Positions 16,443-24,917 of a stretch of 46,266 nt of DNA are shown here, one piece after another. Location of the stretch: positions 1 through 46,266 of the forward strand of contig CAUGPT010000016.1 of NCBI GenBank assembly GCA_959601495.1, in the 5' to 3' direction. The stretch is from Avispirillum sp959601495. Its GTDB lineage: Bacteria > Bacillota > Clostridia > Oscillospirales > CAG-272. A model generated the notes under the pieces. The model made no database searches. It was not told the DNA's origin and saw only the letters and a program-made list of their open reading frames with translations. The translations under genes and the position numbers were made by a program. Every line of letters begins with the position of its first letter. Within the stretch, counting starts at the first letter, position 1.

Positions 16443-16706
16443 ATGATATCACGCGAAGTAACAATAAAAAACAACGTTGGCCTTCATGCAAGACCGGCTA
16501 CTTTCTTTATTCAGAAAGCAAATTCGTATAAGAGCTCTATATGGGTCGAGAGAGAAGACCGCAGGATCAATGCGAAGAGCCTTCTGGGTGTTCTGTCCCT
16601 CGGCATCGTAAAGGGTATGACTATCACTCTTATTGCCGACGGTCCCGACGAAACCGAGGCTGTTGAAGGCCTTGCGGCTCTGGTCGATACCGGCTTCAAC
16701 GAATAA
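16443..16706 (+). CDS. ptsH: Phosphocarrier protein HPr
   Basis: An 87-residue HPr of the phosphotransferase system. The catalytic His15 is in GLHARPA, and the regulatory Ser46 is in AKSLLGVLSLGI, the site phosphorylated by HPr kinase in Firmicutes. Having both sites marks it as HPr rather than Crh. It relays phosphate from enzyme I to sugar-specific EII proteins and, as Ser46-P, acts in catabolite control. It is transcribed alone from its own promoter and ends at a strong terminator; enzyme I is not in the window. The matching kinase gene hprK is 3.4 kb away on the other strand. Confidence 0.95.
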   Translation: MISREVTIKNNVGLHARPATFFIQKANSYKSSIWVEREDRRINAKSLLGVLSLGIVKGMTITLIADGPDETEAVEGLAALVDTGFNE

Positions 16707-16725
16707 TTTACAACTTGCAAAGCAG

Positions 16726-16748
16726 AGCCGCCGTTTGGCGGCTTTTTG
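16726..16748 (+). terminator. Intrinsic terminator of ptsH
   Basis: AGCCGCC (16726-16732) pairs perfectly with GGCGGCT (16737-16743) around GTTT, followed by a run of T. Makes ptsH a monocistronic unit. Confidence 0.88.
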
Positions 16749-16786
16749 TTTAACAAATAATTCTCATATGCGAGGGGGGCGGCGTT

Positions 16787-18814
16787 TTGCAGTCACGGGA
16801 AACACTTGAATATCTGCGGCGCAAGGCGGCGCTGCTGCCCAAAAGCCCCGGCGTATATATTATGGAAAACGCTTGCGGCAAGGTCATCTACGTTGGAAAA
16901 TCAAGAGCGCTGAAAAACCGCGTAAGCCAGTATTTTCACGGCTCTCACGATCTTAAGACCACAAAGATGGCGTCAAACGTAAACGATTTCCGCTACATCA
17001 CCTGCGACACCGAAATGGAAGCGCTGGTGATGGAAAATAACCTTATAAAGCAGTATAATCCCAAGTACAATATACTCCTTAAGGATTCAAAATCGTATCC
17101 GTATATAAGAATTACGGACGGCGAATACCCGCGGGTCGTTCTTTCGAGGCGGCGCGACGAAAAAGGAATGTTTTTCGGCCCTTATTCGGGTGCGGGCGTA
17201 GTATATTCGGTGATTTCCACCCTTGAGCGCGTGCTCGGACTGCCGTCGTGCAAACGGAAATTTCCCGAGGATATAGGCAAGGGCAGACCGTGCGTTTACA
17301 GGCAGATCGGGCGCTGCTGCGGCGTTTGCGCGGGAGACGTGAGCGCTGCGGAATACGCGGAGCTTATCGGCTGCGCCGTACAGTTTCTGAAGGGCAATAC
17401 CGACGCCGTTGAAAAGTCTCTGTACGACAGAATGCTCAGAGCCTCCGACGAGGAAAGATACGAGGAGGCGGCAAGATGCCGCGACGCGCTTACGTCTCTT
17501 AAAAAGCTGGGTCAGACACAGAAGACCCAGCTGCCCCGCGACACCGACTGTGACGTGGTGGCGTTTGCTTCTCACGAGGGCTGCGACTGCGCGGCTGTGA
17601 TTTATATTCGCGGCGGCAAAATATGCGACAGTGAGTATTTCACCTTCGGAGCTGACGAGATCACAGGCGCTGACAATGCGCAAAGCATGGCTGACAGCAC
17701 GGGGAGCATGACCGGCGAGACGGTCGGCGAGAAAAGCATGGCTGACGGCACGGGCGGTGAAGATAAAACCGCTTCTGCCGGGATCGTGCCCAATGGCGCT
17801 GCGGACGTGTACTGCGCTGAACCCGACGATGGCGGCGATGAAGAAAGTGTTGAGGAAACGCCCATGTCCGCGTTTATCGTGGGGCTTTACCGAGGGCGCG
17901 AGTATATTCCGCCGGAGATACTTCTGTCATTTGATATGCCGGAGGGTGAGAAAAACCTTATCGGCGCATATCTCGGTGAGCGCGCCGGTCATAAGGTCAC
18001 TCTGCGCACGCCCAAAAGGGGAGAAGCGCGCAGCCTGTGCCTGATGGCGCAGCGTGACGCCGTGCGTCACAGCGAGACCCGCCGCAAGCGCGACGAGGAC
18101 GATGAAAGGGTGCTTGTGCGCCTTGCGTCTCTTCTGTCCCTTGAGGTCGTTCCGCAAAGGATAGAGGCATACGATATATCAAATCTCGGCAGTGAGCATA
18201 TAACGGCGGGCATGATAGTCGCCGACGGCGGAAAGCTTAGGAAAAGCGACTACAGAGTATTCCGTATCAAAGGTCAGGACGCGCCGGACGACTACTCGGC
18301 AATGCGGCAGACACTTATGCGCCGCATAGCCCATATAGGTGACGGCGAGGACTCCTCGCTCTCATGCGAGCCTGACCTTATCCTTTTGGACGGCGGCGCG
18401 GGGCACGTGGGCGTTGCGAGAGAGCTTTTCAGAGACGCGGACTGCCACATTCCCGTGTTCGGCATGGTAAAAGACGAGCACCATAAAACGAGAACGCTTG
18501 TCTCCGATACGAATGAAGTCAGCATTGCCCGCGAAGCGGAGGTATTTCGCTTTATATATAAGCTTCAGGAGGAGGTCCACCGCTTTACCGTTTCCCGCAT
18601 GAGCGCGGCGAAGCGCAAAACCTTAAAAACATCATCTCTTGAAAAAATAAGCGGCATAGGCCCCGCAAAGGCGAAAAAGCTGATGAGCCATTTCAAAACT
18701 CTGTCGGCTCTCAAAGAGGCAAGCGAGGAAGAGATCTCCGCTGTTTCGGGCATAAGCTGTGCGGACGCCGAAGCGGTATTCGCATTTTTTAATAAAAACT
18801 CCGGCGGCAAATAA
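16787..18814 (+). CDS. uvrC: Excinuclease ABC subunit C, UvrC
   Basis: A 675-residue nucleotide-excision-repair nuclease that makes both incisions around DNA damage bound by UvrA-UvrB. An N-terminal GIY-YIG domain (PGVYIMENACGKVIYVGKS, with the motif in GVYIM and VIYVGKS), a UVR motif near residue 210-240, an RNase-H-like domain and a C-terminal helix-hairpin-helix (ISGIGPAKAKKL and ISAVSGIS) are all present. The start is TTG with a purine-rich GAGGGGGG site. A low-complexity insert of about 65 residues (positions ~17663-17860, rich in Ser, Gly, Asp, Glu and Met) interrupts the middle, unlike most UvrC proteins. It probably forms a flexible loop. rsmD follows 67 bp later. Confidence 0.94.
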   Translation: MQSRETLEYLRRKAALLPKSPGVYIMENACGKVIYVGKSRALKNRVSQYFHGSHDLKTTKMASNVNDFRYITCDTEMEALVMENNLIKQYNPKYNILLKDSKSYPYIRITDGEYPRVVLSRRRDEKGMFFGPYSGAGVVYSVISTLERVLGLPSCKRKFPEDIGKGRPCVYRQIGRCCGVCAGDVSAAEYAELIGCAVQFLKGNTDAVEKSLYDRMLRASDEERYEEAARCRDALTSLKKLGQTQKTQLPRDTDCDVVAFASHEGCDCAAVIYIRGGKICDSEYFTFGADEITGADNAQSMADSTGSMTGETVGEKSMADGTGGEDKTASAGIVPNGAADVYCAEPDDGGDEESVEETPMSAFIVGLYRGREYIPPEILLSFDMPEGEKNLIGAYLGERAGHKVTLRTPKRGEARSLCLMAQRDAVRHSETRRKRDEDDERVLVRLASLLSLEVVPQRIEAYDISNLGSEHITAGMIVADGGKLRKSDYRVFRIKGQDAPDDYSAMRQTLMRRIAHIGDGEDSSLSCEPDLILLDGGAGHVGVARELFRDADCHIPVFGMVKDEHHKTRTLVSDTNEVSIAREAEVFRFIYKLQEEVHRFTVSRMSAAKRKTLKTSSLEKISGIGPAKAKKLMSHFKTLSALKEASEEEISAVSGISCADAEAVFAFFNKNSGGK

Positions 18815-18881
18815 ATGCGAGCGCCTGCCGATGACAAATAAGACATGCGCCTAAAACAATTCGGCGTCGAAAGGATACGAT

Positions 18882-19505
18882 ATGAGAATTATTACGGGAA
18901 GCGCAAGAGGAGTGGCTCTTGCAACCCTTGAGGGAGAAGCAACGAGACCTACGGGAGACAGAGCAAAGGAAGCCCTGTTTTCCATGATACAGTTTGATAT
19001 CGAAGGGCGCCGCGTGCTGGACCTTTTCGGGGGCAGCGGGCAGCTGGGACTTGAGGCGCTGAGCCGCGGAGCGGAGCATTGCGTGTTTACGGATGAAAGC
19101 AGAGCGGCAACCGATATAATATTGGCAAATGCAAAAAAGACCAAGCTTTTTGACAAATGCAGAATATCTACGATCGGCTACGAAGCCTTTCTGAGCAGTG
19201 CTGCGGGGAGAGAAGCGTTTGATATAATTTTCCTCGATCCGCCTTATGCATCGGGGTATGTGGCGACAGCCCTCAAGATGATCGCCGACGGCGGGCTTCT
19301 GCGTGCGGGCGGACGTATTGTGTGCGAAACAGACAACGGCACGGCACCTGTGAAAAAGCGCGATCTCAAAAGAGACGAATACCACAGCGCGAGGGTATTT
19401 GAGCAGGTATTCTCCGCCGACAGTGAGCTTTCGGAGCGGTACACGGTCATAAGAACGGCTCTCTACGTCAGAACGAGAATAACTTTGCTTGAAATGAAGA
19501 AATAA
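18882..19505 (+). CDS. rsmD: 16S rRNA (guanine-N2)-methyltransferase RsmD
   Basis: A 207-residue rRNA methyltransferase that, in the family, methylates G966 of 16S rRNA. The start MRIITGSARG, the TRPTGDRAKEALFSM segment, the SAM-binding VLDLFGGSGQLGLEAL and the catalytic FLDPPY near residue 119 are all family hallmarks. AAAGGA precedes the ATG. It is followed 32 bp later by coaD, the standard rsmD-coaD pair of Firmicutes. A secure assignment. Confidence 0.95.
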   Translation: MRIITGSARGVALATLEGEATRPTGDRAKEALFSMIQFDIEGRRVLDLFGGSGQLGLEALSRGAEHCVFTDESRAATDIILANAKKTKLFDKCRISTIGYEAFLSSAAGREAFDIIFLDPPYASGYVATALKMIADGGLLRAGGRIVCETDNGTAPVKKRDLKRDEYHSARVFEQVFSADSELSERYTVIRTALYVRTRITLLEMKK

Positions 19506-19537
19506 AACGGATTTCAGCCTTTTGGCGGGAGGTTAAC

Positions 19538-20035
19538 ATGAAAACAGCCGTAATTTCCGGCAGCTTTGACCCCATAACTTTGGGTCATGTTGATATAATC
19601 AGAAGAGCGAGTTCCATATTTGACAAAGTCGTTGTCGCCATTGTCGCAAACGGCGACAAAAACGGCGGAATGTTCACGCCCGATCAGCGGCTGGAGCTTG
19701 CAAAAAGCGCCGTCCGCGGCATACCGGGAGTTGAGGTCGCCGTTTACGGCGGTCTTTGCTCCGAGCTTTGCGAAAAGTACGGAGCGGATGTGATAGTGCG
19801 CGGTGTTCGCGGCGCTGCCGATTTTGACTACGAGTTTTCTCTCGCTGAAATAATGAAGCATTTCGGTAAAAAGATAGAGACCGTGTTTATGCCGGCGTCT
19901 CCGTCCCTTGCTTACCTCAGTTCTTCGTATGTAAGGGAAAAGCTTCGCTTCGGCTGCGACCTTTCCGATGTTGCCGACAGCGAGACCGCCTCTCTTATGA
20001 AAGAGTTTTATGAGAAAAACAAACTTGCAGAGTAA
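19538..20035 (+). CDS. coaD: Pantetheine-phosphate adenylyltransferase CoaD
   Basis: A 165-residue enzyme of coenzyme A biosynthesis that joins ATP and 4'-phosphopantetheine to give dephospho-CoA. The nucleotidyltransferase motif GSFDPITLGH is at the N-terminus (residues 8-17), RGVRGAADFDYE is in the middle, and LSSSYVREK matches the family's ISSTLVRE-type loop. Length is normal. The GGGAGG ribosome site precedes the ATG. The gene ends at a strong hairpin terminator shared with hprK. Next to rsmD as in many Firmicutes. Confidence 0.96.
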   Translation: MKTAVISGSFDPITLGHVDIIRRASSIFDKVVVAIVANGDKNGGMFTPDQRLELAKSAVRGIPGVEVAVYGGLCSELCEKYGADVIVRGVRGAADFDYEFSLAEIMKHFGKKIETVFMPASPSLAYLSSSYVREKLRFGCDLSDVADSETASLMKEFYEKNKLAE

Positions 20036-20071
20036 AAAGATCCCGCAGGCATTTGCCTGCGGGATCTTTTT
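20034..20071. terminator. Bidirectional terminator between coaD and hprK
   Basis: AAAAAGATCCCGCAGGC and its exact complement flank a four-base ATTT loop, giving a stem of about 17 bp with A/T runs on both sides. It fits termination of coaD (plus) and hprK (minus). Confidence 0.92.
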
Positions 20072-20075
20072 ATGA

Positions 20076-21014
20076 TCATATATCCATACCCTGGTTCATC
20101 TGGCGCATCAGCTTGTCGTTGAATTCTTTTGCCGTGTTGTAGCCCATGCGCTTCTGGCGGTTGTTCATGGCTGCGATCTCGAGGATGACCGCAAGATTTC
20201 GTCCGGGCTTTACGGGTACGGTCAGTGTGGGTATCTTTATGCCCAGTATTTCGACATAGTCCTCGTCAATGCCCAGCCGCTCGTACATTTTCCCTTGCTC
20301 CCAAGGCTCAAACTGAACTACAAGATCGACCTTTTCCGTTTCTTTGATAGAGCCTATGCCGAACAGACGGCGGACGTCCACGATTCCGATGCCGCGCAGC
20401 TCTATATAGTGGCGGATAAGTGCGGGAGATGTGCCGACGATCGTTTTTGCCGAAACTCTTTTCAGCTCAACGGCGTCATCCGCAATAAAGCGGTGACCGC
20501 GCTTTATAAGCTCGATCGCGGTTTCGCTTTTGCCGACGCCCGAGTCGCCGACTATAAGGATACCCTCGCCGTAGACCTCGACAAGAACGCCGTGGCGGGT
20601 GATCGTTGGCGCAAGCTGAACATTCAGATACGCTATAAGCGCCGCCATGAACTCGCTTGTGTTTTCGTCGGTGCACAGCAGCGGGATCTCATATTCTTTT
20701 GCCGCCTCGATAACGATATCGTCTATGGGGTTTTTGTGAGTATATATAAGCGCCGGCGGGCGTTTGGACAAAAGGGTGCGTATGCGGCTGCGGCGCTCAT
20801 CCTCCGAGAGCTCGGTTAGATAAGCGTTTTCCGTAATTCCCACTATCTGCAGTCTGTCCGCCTCAAAACAGTCGAAAAAGCCTGTCAGCGGCAGTGCGGG
20901 ACGGTTTATCTCGCTGCGCGAAATGGGGATGTTTTCGGGGTCGCACGGAGAATATATTACCTTAAGCTGCAGCTCTTTTATAACCGCGCTGAGGGCAACG
21001 GAAGGATTAGCCAT
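20076..21014 (-). CDS. hprK: HPr kinase/phosphorylase HprK
   Basis: A 312-residue bifunctional enzyme that phosphorylates HPr on Ser46 with ATP and removes it again with phosphate. It is the sensor of catabolite repression in Firmicutes. The P-loop is GDSGVGKSE near residue 157, and the family signature ELRGIGIVDVRRLFG is near residue 210. The conserved C-terminal NRQKRMGYN segment is present. AAAGGA precedes the start. Its substrate ptsH lies 3.4 kb left on the opposite strand. It has its own promoter (21055-21083). The usual downstream lgt gene is absent, so here it is a lone gene. Confidence 0.95.
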   Translation of the reverse strand: MANPSVALSAVIKELQLKVIYSPCDPENIPISRSEINRPALPLTGFFDCFEADRLQIVGITENAYLTELSEDERRSRIRTLLSKRPPALIYTHKNPIDDIVIEAAKEYEIPLLCTDENTSEFMAALIAYLNVQLAPTITRHGVLVEVYGEGILIVGDSGVGKSETAIELIKRGHRFIADDAVELKRVSAKTIVGTSPALIRHYIELRGIGIVDVRRLFGIGSIKETEKVDLVVQFEPWEQGKMYERLGIDEDYVEILGIKIPTLTVPVKPGRNLAVILEIAAMNNRQKRMGYNTAKEFNDKLMRQMNQGMDI

Positions 21015-21054
21015 GATACGGTCCTTTCTCGCTTTTCATTTTTACTTCGTATAT

Positions 21055-21083
21055 ATTGTACCACATGCGGCTGGCGAATTCAA
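21055..21083 (-). promoter_or_regulatory. Sigma-A promoter of hprK, with upstream palindrome
   Basis: Read on the minus strand, TTGAAT (21083-21078) and TACAAT (21060-21055) are separated by 17 bp. Eighteen bases upstream of the -35 lies the inverted repeat ACGCAG (21101-21106) / CTGCGT (21114-21119), a possible regulator site. Confidence 0.75.
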
Positions 21084-21118
21084 CCGTTTGCGCAAGGTAT
21101 ACGCAGAATAATCCTGCG

Positions 21119-21157
21119 TTTACTTTCAGTTAACAATTTATTAACAAAGAGTTAACA
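21119..21157 (+). promoter_or_regulatory. PhoP-box-like array of four direct repeats
   Basis: TTTACT at 21119 and TTAACA at 21130, 21141 and 21152 are spaced at exactly 11 bp. This matches the layout of PhoP boxes described for Bacillus subtilis: TTAACA-like hexamers on one face of the helix. The array ends 45 bp before the PrsA-like start; a weak -10-like TATCCT is at 21167. Binding by a PhoP-type phosphate-response regulator is inferred; no phoPR genes are in the window. Confidence 0.55.
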
Positions 21158-21202
21158 AAAATCTGATATCCTTTTTTTGTAAAACTTCAGCGCGGAGGCA
21201 CC

Positions 21203-22228
21203 ATGAATATAAAACACTATACTGATCACAGCGGCATATTGCGCGCCGCGCGGACGTTTCTGTGCGTGCTTCTCTGCGCGGCACTGCTTACGTCGTGCGC
21301 CGGTACGATGGCATCCGACAAGGACGATCTGCGCGTTGTTATGACGGTAAACGGGACCGACGTTCCGTATGAAATGTACAGATACGTCGTCATGAACCTT
21401 AAAGACGGCGGCGTATCCTCAGAGGACGAGCTGAGAGAGCAGAGCGTAAGCACGCTGAAAAGCTTTTACGCGGTGTTCTCACTTGCCGACGACTACGGTA
21501 TCGACCCAGACAACGACTACATCTCCTCCCTTGTGGATTCTGCGATTGAGAACCAGATAGATGAACTGGGCGGCAGAAAAGAGTATAAAAAAATGCTCAG
21601 TGACAACCATATGAACGACAGCGTTTTCCGACTTCTCACAAAGCAGGACATGATGCGCGACGAGATCATGAAAGAGATGATCGCCGTCGGCGACATATCA
21701 AAGGACGAGGACAAGCTGCGCGCCATCATCGAGAGCGATGAATTCATATGCATAAAGCAGATACTTATAACCGACGAGGAGACGTCGTCCCTTGCCGACG
21801 GTACGTATATAGTAAACGGCACGACACATACATATGACGAGGCAAAAGCCCTTGCCGAAACTGCTCACGACCGCGCCGCGGCGGGCGAGGATTTCGACTC
21901 TCTTGTGGCGGAGTACGGTCAGTCGCTTTATATGTTCGGCAACACCGACGGTTACTACCTCTGCCGCGGTATGTGGGACGAGGTCAATGAGGAGGCGGCT
22001 TTCGCGCTTGATATGGGCGAGGTCAGCAATGTTGTCCAAAGCGACATAGGCTTCAGCATTTTCAAACGGTGCGAGAAAAAAGAAGCGTTTATTGACGCTC
22101 ACTTTGAAGAAATATGCGATAACTGGTACAGCGCCTGCTACATGAACGCGCTGCAGAAGAGGATCGCGTTTTCCGAGGCTGTTACAAACGAAACGTTTGA
22201 TTCGATCTCTGCCGCGGATATGAAATAG
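21203..22228 (+). CDS. Secreted PrsA/SurA-like foldase lipoprotein
   Basis: A 341-residue lipoprotein. The signal peptide has the hydrophobic core FLCVLLCAALL and the lipobox LLTSC, so the mature protein begins at Cys 30-33 and is lipid-anchored outside the cell. Residues ~175-300 resemble a parvulin peptidyl-prolyl isomerase domain, with CIKQILI aligning with the family's ARHILI and a GFSIFKR end strand. The N-terminal part resembles the chaperone domain of PrsA/SurA. Parvulin active-site residues are not clearly conserved, so it may act only as a chaperone. GGAGG precedes the ATG. It follows a PhoP-box-like array and leads two genes of unknown function. Confidence 0.78.
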   Translation: MNIKHYTDHSGILRAARTFLCVLLCAALLTSCAGTMASDKDDLRVVMTVNGTDVPYEMYRYVVMNLKDGGVSSEDELREQSVSTLKSFYAVFSLADDYGIDPDNDYISSLVDSAIENQIDELGGRKEYKKMLSDNHMNDSVFRLLTKQDMMRDEIMKEMIAVGDISKDEDKLRAIIESDEFICIKQILITDEETSSLADGTYIVNGTTHTYDEAKALAETAHDRAAAGEDFDSLVAEYGQSLYMFGNTDGYYLCRGMWDEVNEEAAFALDMGEVSNVVQSDIGFSIFKRCEKKEAFIDAHFEEICDNWYSACYMNALQKRIAFSEAVTNETFDSISAADMK

Positions 22229-22269
22229 AGCGGCGCATACATTATAGATAAAATACGGGAGACGGAACA

Positions 22270-23241
22270 TTGAAGCACTATAAAGCATATACGGCAAAAA
22301 AATTCAAGCTTCCGCGGCGTATTATATTTTTCGCGGTTGTTGCGGTCCTGATATTTGCCGTAACTGTTATAATCGGCAATGTTCTGAAAAAGCGCGTTGA
22401 CAACAACGAGATAGATACGTCTGAGATAACGGAGCCTGCCGGTGACAGCACCGATTTCGTAAATAACGATACAACAGTCTCTGTGCCGCATGATGAGGCG
22501 CTTGCGTCGGTTGCTGCGGGATACCTTGATCTTTCCGGCATCAGCGACGCTGAGGGGGCAAGAGCGGCTGTTCAGGATCTGCGAAGCGCGGGATATAATG
22601 CCGCTGCGGTGGCAGTATTTGACGGTGACGGCATGCTCAGCTATGCTTCAGAGGCTGCGGAGAGCGCGTCCGGCCTCAAAGCTTCCGAAAAGCTTGTACC
22701 GTACGAGGTTCTGAAGGCGGCGGTGTCCGAGGCGGGTGATCTCGGTATACGCAGCATTGCCGTTGCGGACTGCGGCGCAAAGCTTCTCCCCGATATAGCG
22801 GCGGAGCTGTCTGCGCTGGGCTTTAACGAAATACTCCTCCGCGGCTTTGAGAGCCTTGATGCTCTGAGCGCCGATGCCGTTTCACAGATAAACGCCGCAA
22901 TTTCGTCCGTTTCGGCGGAGAATATGACCGTTGGCGTATGCCTTTCTTCGGAAATATACCTTGCCGCACAAAATTCACCGTATATAGAAAAGCTGTATAC
23001 AGCGGCACACTACCTTGCAATAGATCTGACTTCGGCAACTCCCGAGAGTGCGGGAGAAACTGCAGAGCGGCTGCAGGGCAGCTTTTCCGCTTATCTTCTG
23101 CGCGCCGTGCTTGACGGCAGAAATGCCGAAAATGCCGCCGCTGTAAAGAGCGCTCTTCAAAACGGCGGAGTAAAAGCATACACATATATTTCGGCGCCTC
23201 CTCATACACAGGAGACCACCGATGAGGACACCGACGGGTGA
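22270..23241 (+). CDS. Membrane-anchored protein, possible degenerate glycosidase-like fold
   Basis: A 323-residue protein with a basic N-terminus, one transmembrane segment (IIFFAVVAVLIFAVTVIIG, about residues 18-36), an acidic Asp/Thr/Ser linker and an extracytoplasmic domain. From residue ~80 the sequence alternates beta-strand and helix: YLDLSGI, LRSAGYNAAAVAVFDGDGMLSYAS, LGIRSIAVADCG and so on. This resembles TIM-barrel putative glycoside hydrolases of the DUF4015/GHL13 type, but catalytic residues cannot be recognised and the domain is short. The start is TTG behind GGGAG. It is 41 bp after the PrsA-like gene and 11 bp before the next gene, so the three form one unit. Function unknown; the fold suggestion is tentative. 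Confidence 0.6.
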   Translation: MKHYKAYTAKKFKLPRRIIFFAVVAVLIFAVTVIIGNVLKKRVDNNEIDTSEITEPAGDSTDFVNNDTTVSVPHDEALASVAAGYLDLSGISDAEGARAAVQDLRSAGYNAAAVAVFDGDGMLSYASEAAESASGLKASEKLVPYEVLKAAVSEAGDLGIRSIAVADCGAKLLPDIAAELSALGFNEILLRGFESLDALSADAVSQINAAISSVSAENMTVGVCLSSEIYLAAQNSPYIEKLYTAAHYLAIDLTSATPESAGETAERLQGSFSAYLLRAVLDGRNAENAAAVKSALQNGGVKAYTYISAPPHTQETTDEDTDG

Positions 23242-23252
23242 GGGGGCGATAT

Positions 23253-24224
23253 ATGCAGTATAATGTTATAAGTGAGTTTTACAGTGAGCGCCCGGTGGTC
23301 ATATGCACCGGAGATTCGTGCGTTGTATGCGCAAATCCCGCGGCGTCGGCAAAGCTTCGGCACATAGCCGAGGGAGAAAAGCTTTTTGATCACATGGAGC
23401 CGCTGGACGTTTTGAAATACAGAGCCATGTCCGATGCTTGCGCTTCGGTAAAACCGTTTGTGTTCGGACTTTCCGGATACTACGGCTTCGAGCGTGCCTG
23501 TGCCGTGTTTGAACAGATAATGGGCAGACGTTTCGCAACGGTCGCTCTGTACAGAAGCGGCGAGGAGATATGCCTGCCGGAGAGCCTTTCTCAGATGGAG
23601 TCCAATACTCACAGACCGGAGGAGGTCTCACGTTTTCTTTCCTGCCTTTCGTCAGTCCCCGCGGAGATCTTCGGCGAGGATGACAGGGTGGCAATGCTTG
23701 ATCTGCGCGAGACGGCAAAAAAGTGCATCTCTGAGATCATGCGCCGCAGCAGCCGCATGGACTGCACGGTAGAGTACGAGGAGAACGAAGAGCTTTCGGA
23801 CTATGCGTGCTTTCCGGTTCGCGTGGGGCTGCCGAACTTTATGAAAATGACGGCGGCGCTTCTGCATGCCGCAAACGATATTTCCTATTCGGGAAAGCTG
23901 TATGTAAAGCTTTGCCGCTACGGAGAAGAGGGCGAGATCCGTATCACGACCGATACGGTCAGGCTCAGCTGCGGCGCGGACGGACTTGAAGCGATCATTG
24001 ACGAGCTGCCCTCAAGCGCGGTGTATCTCACAGTCTGCGATTATATAGCGGGATGCTCCGACTGTACTCTTGACGCGGAGGTATCGGAGCGCGGCGACAG
24101 GGTGACTCTGATACTTACATTTGCGGGAAGATATCCTCACGGCGCGGACTTCAAAAGCCGCGATCAGTTTAAGTATTTCGACGCTTTGCTCGGCGAAACG
24201 CTGGAGCAGTTTGAAAGGCTGTAA
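23253..24224 (+). CDS. Unknown cytosolic protein, histidine-kinase-like remnants
   Basis: A 323-residue protein without signal peptide or membrane helix. The N-terminal ~60 residues (RPVVICTGDSCVVCANPAAS) look like a PAS-domain start. Around residues 200-235 the text FMKMTAALLHAAND, then SGKLYVKL and EIRITTDT, resembles the topology of a histidine-kinase ATPase domain, but the N and G boxes and a phospho-accepting His box are not visible. It may be a divergent signalling protein or pseudo-kinase; no partner regulator is nearby. ATG 23253 follows AGGGGG by six bases. Last gene of the unit, before a strong terminator. Treated as unknown. Confidence 0.6.
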   Translation: MQYNVISEFYSERPVVICTGDSCVVCANPAASAKLRHIAEGEKLFDHMEPLDVLKYRAMSDACASVKPFVFGLSGYYGFERACAVFEQIMGRRFATVALYRSGEEICLPESLSQMESNTHRPEEVSRFLSCLSSVPAEIFGEDDRVAMLDLRETAKKCISEIMRRSSRMDCTVEYEENEELSDYACFPVRVGLPNFMKMTAALLHAANDISYSGKLYVKLCRYGEEGEIRITTDTVRLSCGADGLEAIIDELPSSAVYLTVCDYIAGCSDCTLDAEVSERGDRVTLILTFAGRYPHGADFKSRDQFKYFDALLGETLEQFERL

Positions 24225-24310
24225 TTTGTTTCACAGCTTGGGCATTTTTGCGCCGGCTTTGCAAACGCGGACTGCGCATCGGAGAAACGGTGATCATTTC
24301 GTAAATACTC

Positions 24311-24350
24311 GGCGGACAGCTTTGCACTTTTTCAAAGCTGTCCGCCCGTT
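24311..24350. terminator. Bidirectional terminator, 14-bp perfect stem
   Basis: Bases 24311-24324 pair perfectly with 24333-24346 around an eight-base loop, followed by CGTTTATA. It separates the plus-strand unit ending at 24224 from the minus-strand gene ending at 24360. Confidence 0.8.
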
Positions 24351-24359
24351 TATATGTTT

Positions 24360-24902
24360 TTATCCCGCGCACAGTATCAGCGCAAGCAATATCACGGTTT
24401 CGGGGTCGGGACAGCTGCTGCCCGCGATCATGAAGATCAGCGCTATGAGCAGGATCTCTTCCTTGCCGATATTTTTGAGAAAAGACGAAAAGGGAGCTTT
24501 ATCCCTGCAGCCCTCATTGCGGCAGTCACCGCCGCATTCCGCGCGGTCCGTGTCGCAGCGGCAGCAGTCGGAAAGACAGCGAACGTCTTCGCGGCAGTCA
24601 TCATTTTCGCACATATCGCGGACGGCGCCGCCGTCCGGGCAGTTCGCTGTATCATGATCCTTGTGATGTGTGTTATGTATGTCGCCGGGGTGCCGCCTGC
24701 CGCACGGCACTGCGGTGCAGCGGTGGTAGGGCGTATCGGGGTCACCGTACATGGGAAAAGCGTCGTCGCGTCCGTCGCTCCGTGTCTTGAAACGGCTTCC
24801 GTCGTATCCCGGCGGCGGTGTCAGGGTAAAGTTGCGATCCTCGCCGCGGATATTCATGCCGTCTTCGCGGCGGTCTGTCATGCCTTTGTTCTTAGAATAC
24901 AT
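24360..24902 (-). CDS. Cys/Asp-rich small protein with hydrophobic tail
   Basis: A 180-residue protein of two parts. Residues ~1-130 are hydrophilic, rich in Asp, Arg, Cys and His (about 13 Cys, in pairs such as CENDDC, CLSDCC and CGGDC), and could bind metal. The C-terminal ~47 residues carry the pattern FLKNIGKEEILLIALIFMIAGSS and ILLALIL, which recurs in short clostridial proteins often linked to sporulation or cell surface. AAGGAG precedes the ATG. It is the third gene of a close minus-strand trio. A longer open frame on the opposite strand is a shadow. Role unknown. Confidence 0.65.
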   Translation of the reverse strand: MYSKNKGMTDRREDGMNIRGEDRNFTLTPPPGYDGSRFKTRSDGRDDAFPMYGDPDTPYHRCTAVPCGRRHPGDIHNTHHKDHDTANCPDGGAVRDMCENDDCREDVRCLSDCCRCDTDRAECGGDCRNEGCRDKAPFSSFLKNIGKEEILLIALIFMIAGSSCPDPETVILLALILCAG

Positions 24903-24917
24903 ACTTTCGGCTCCTTG

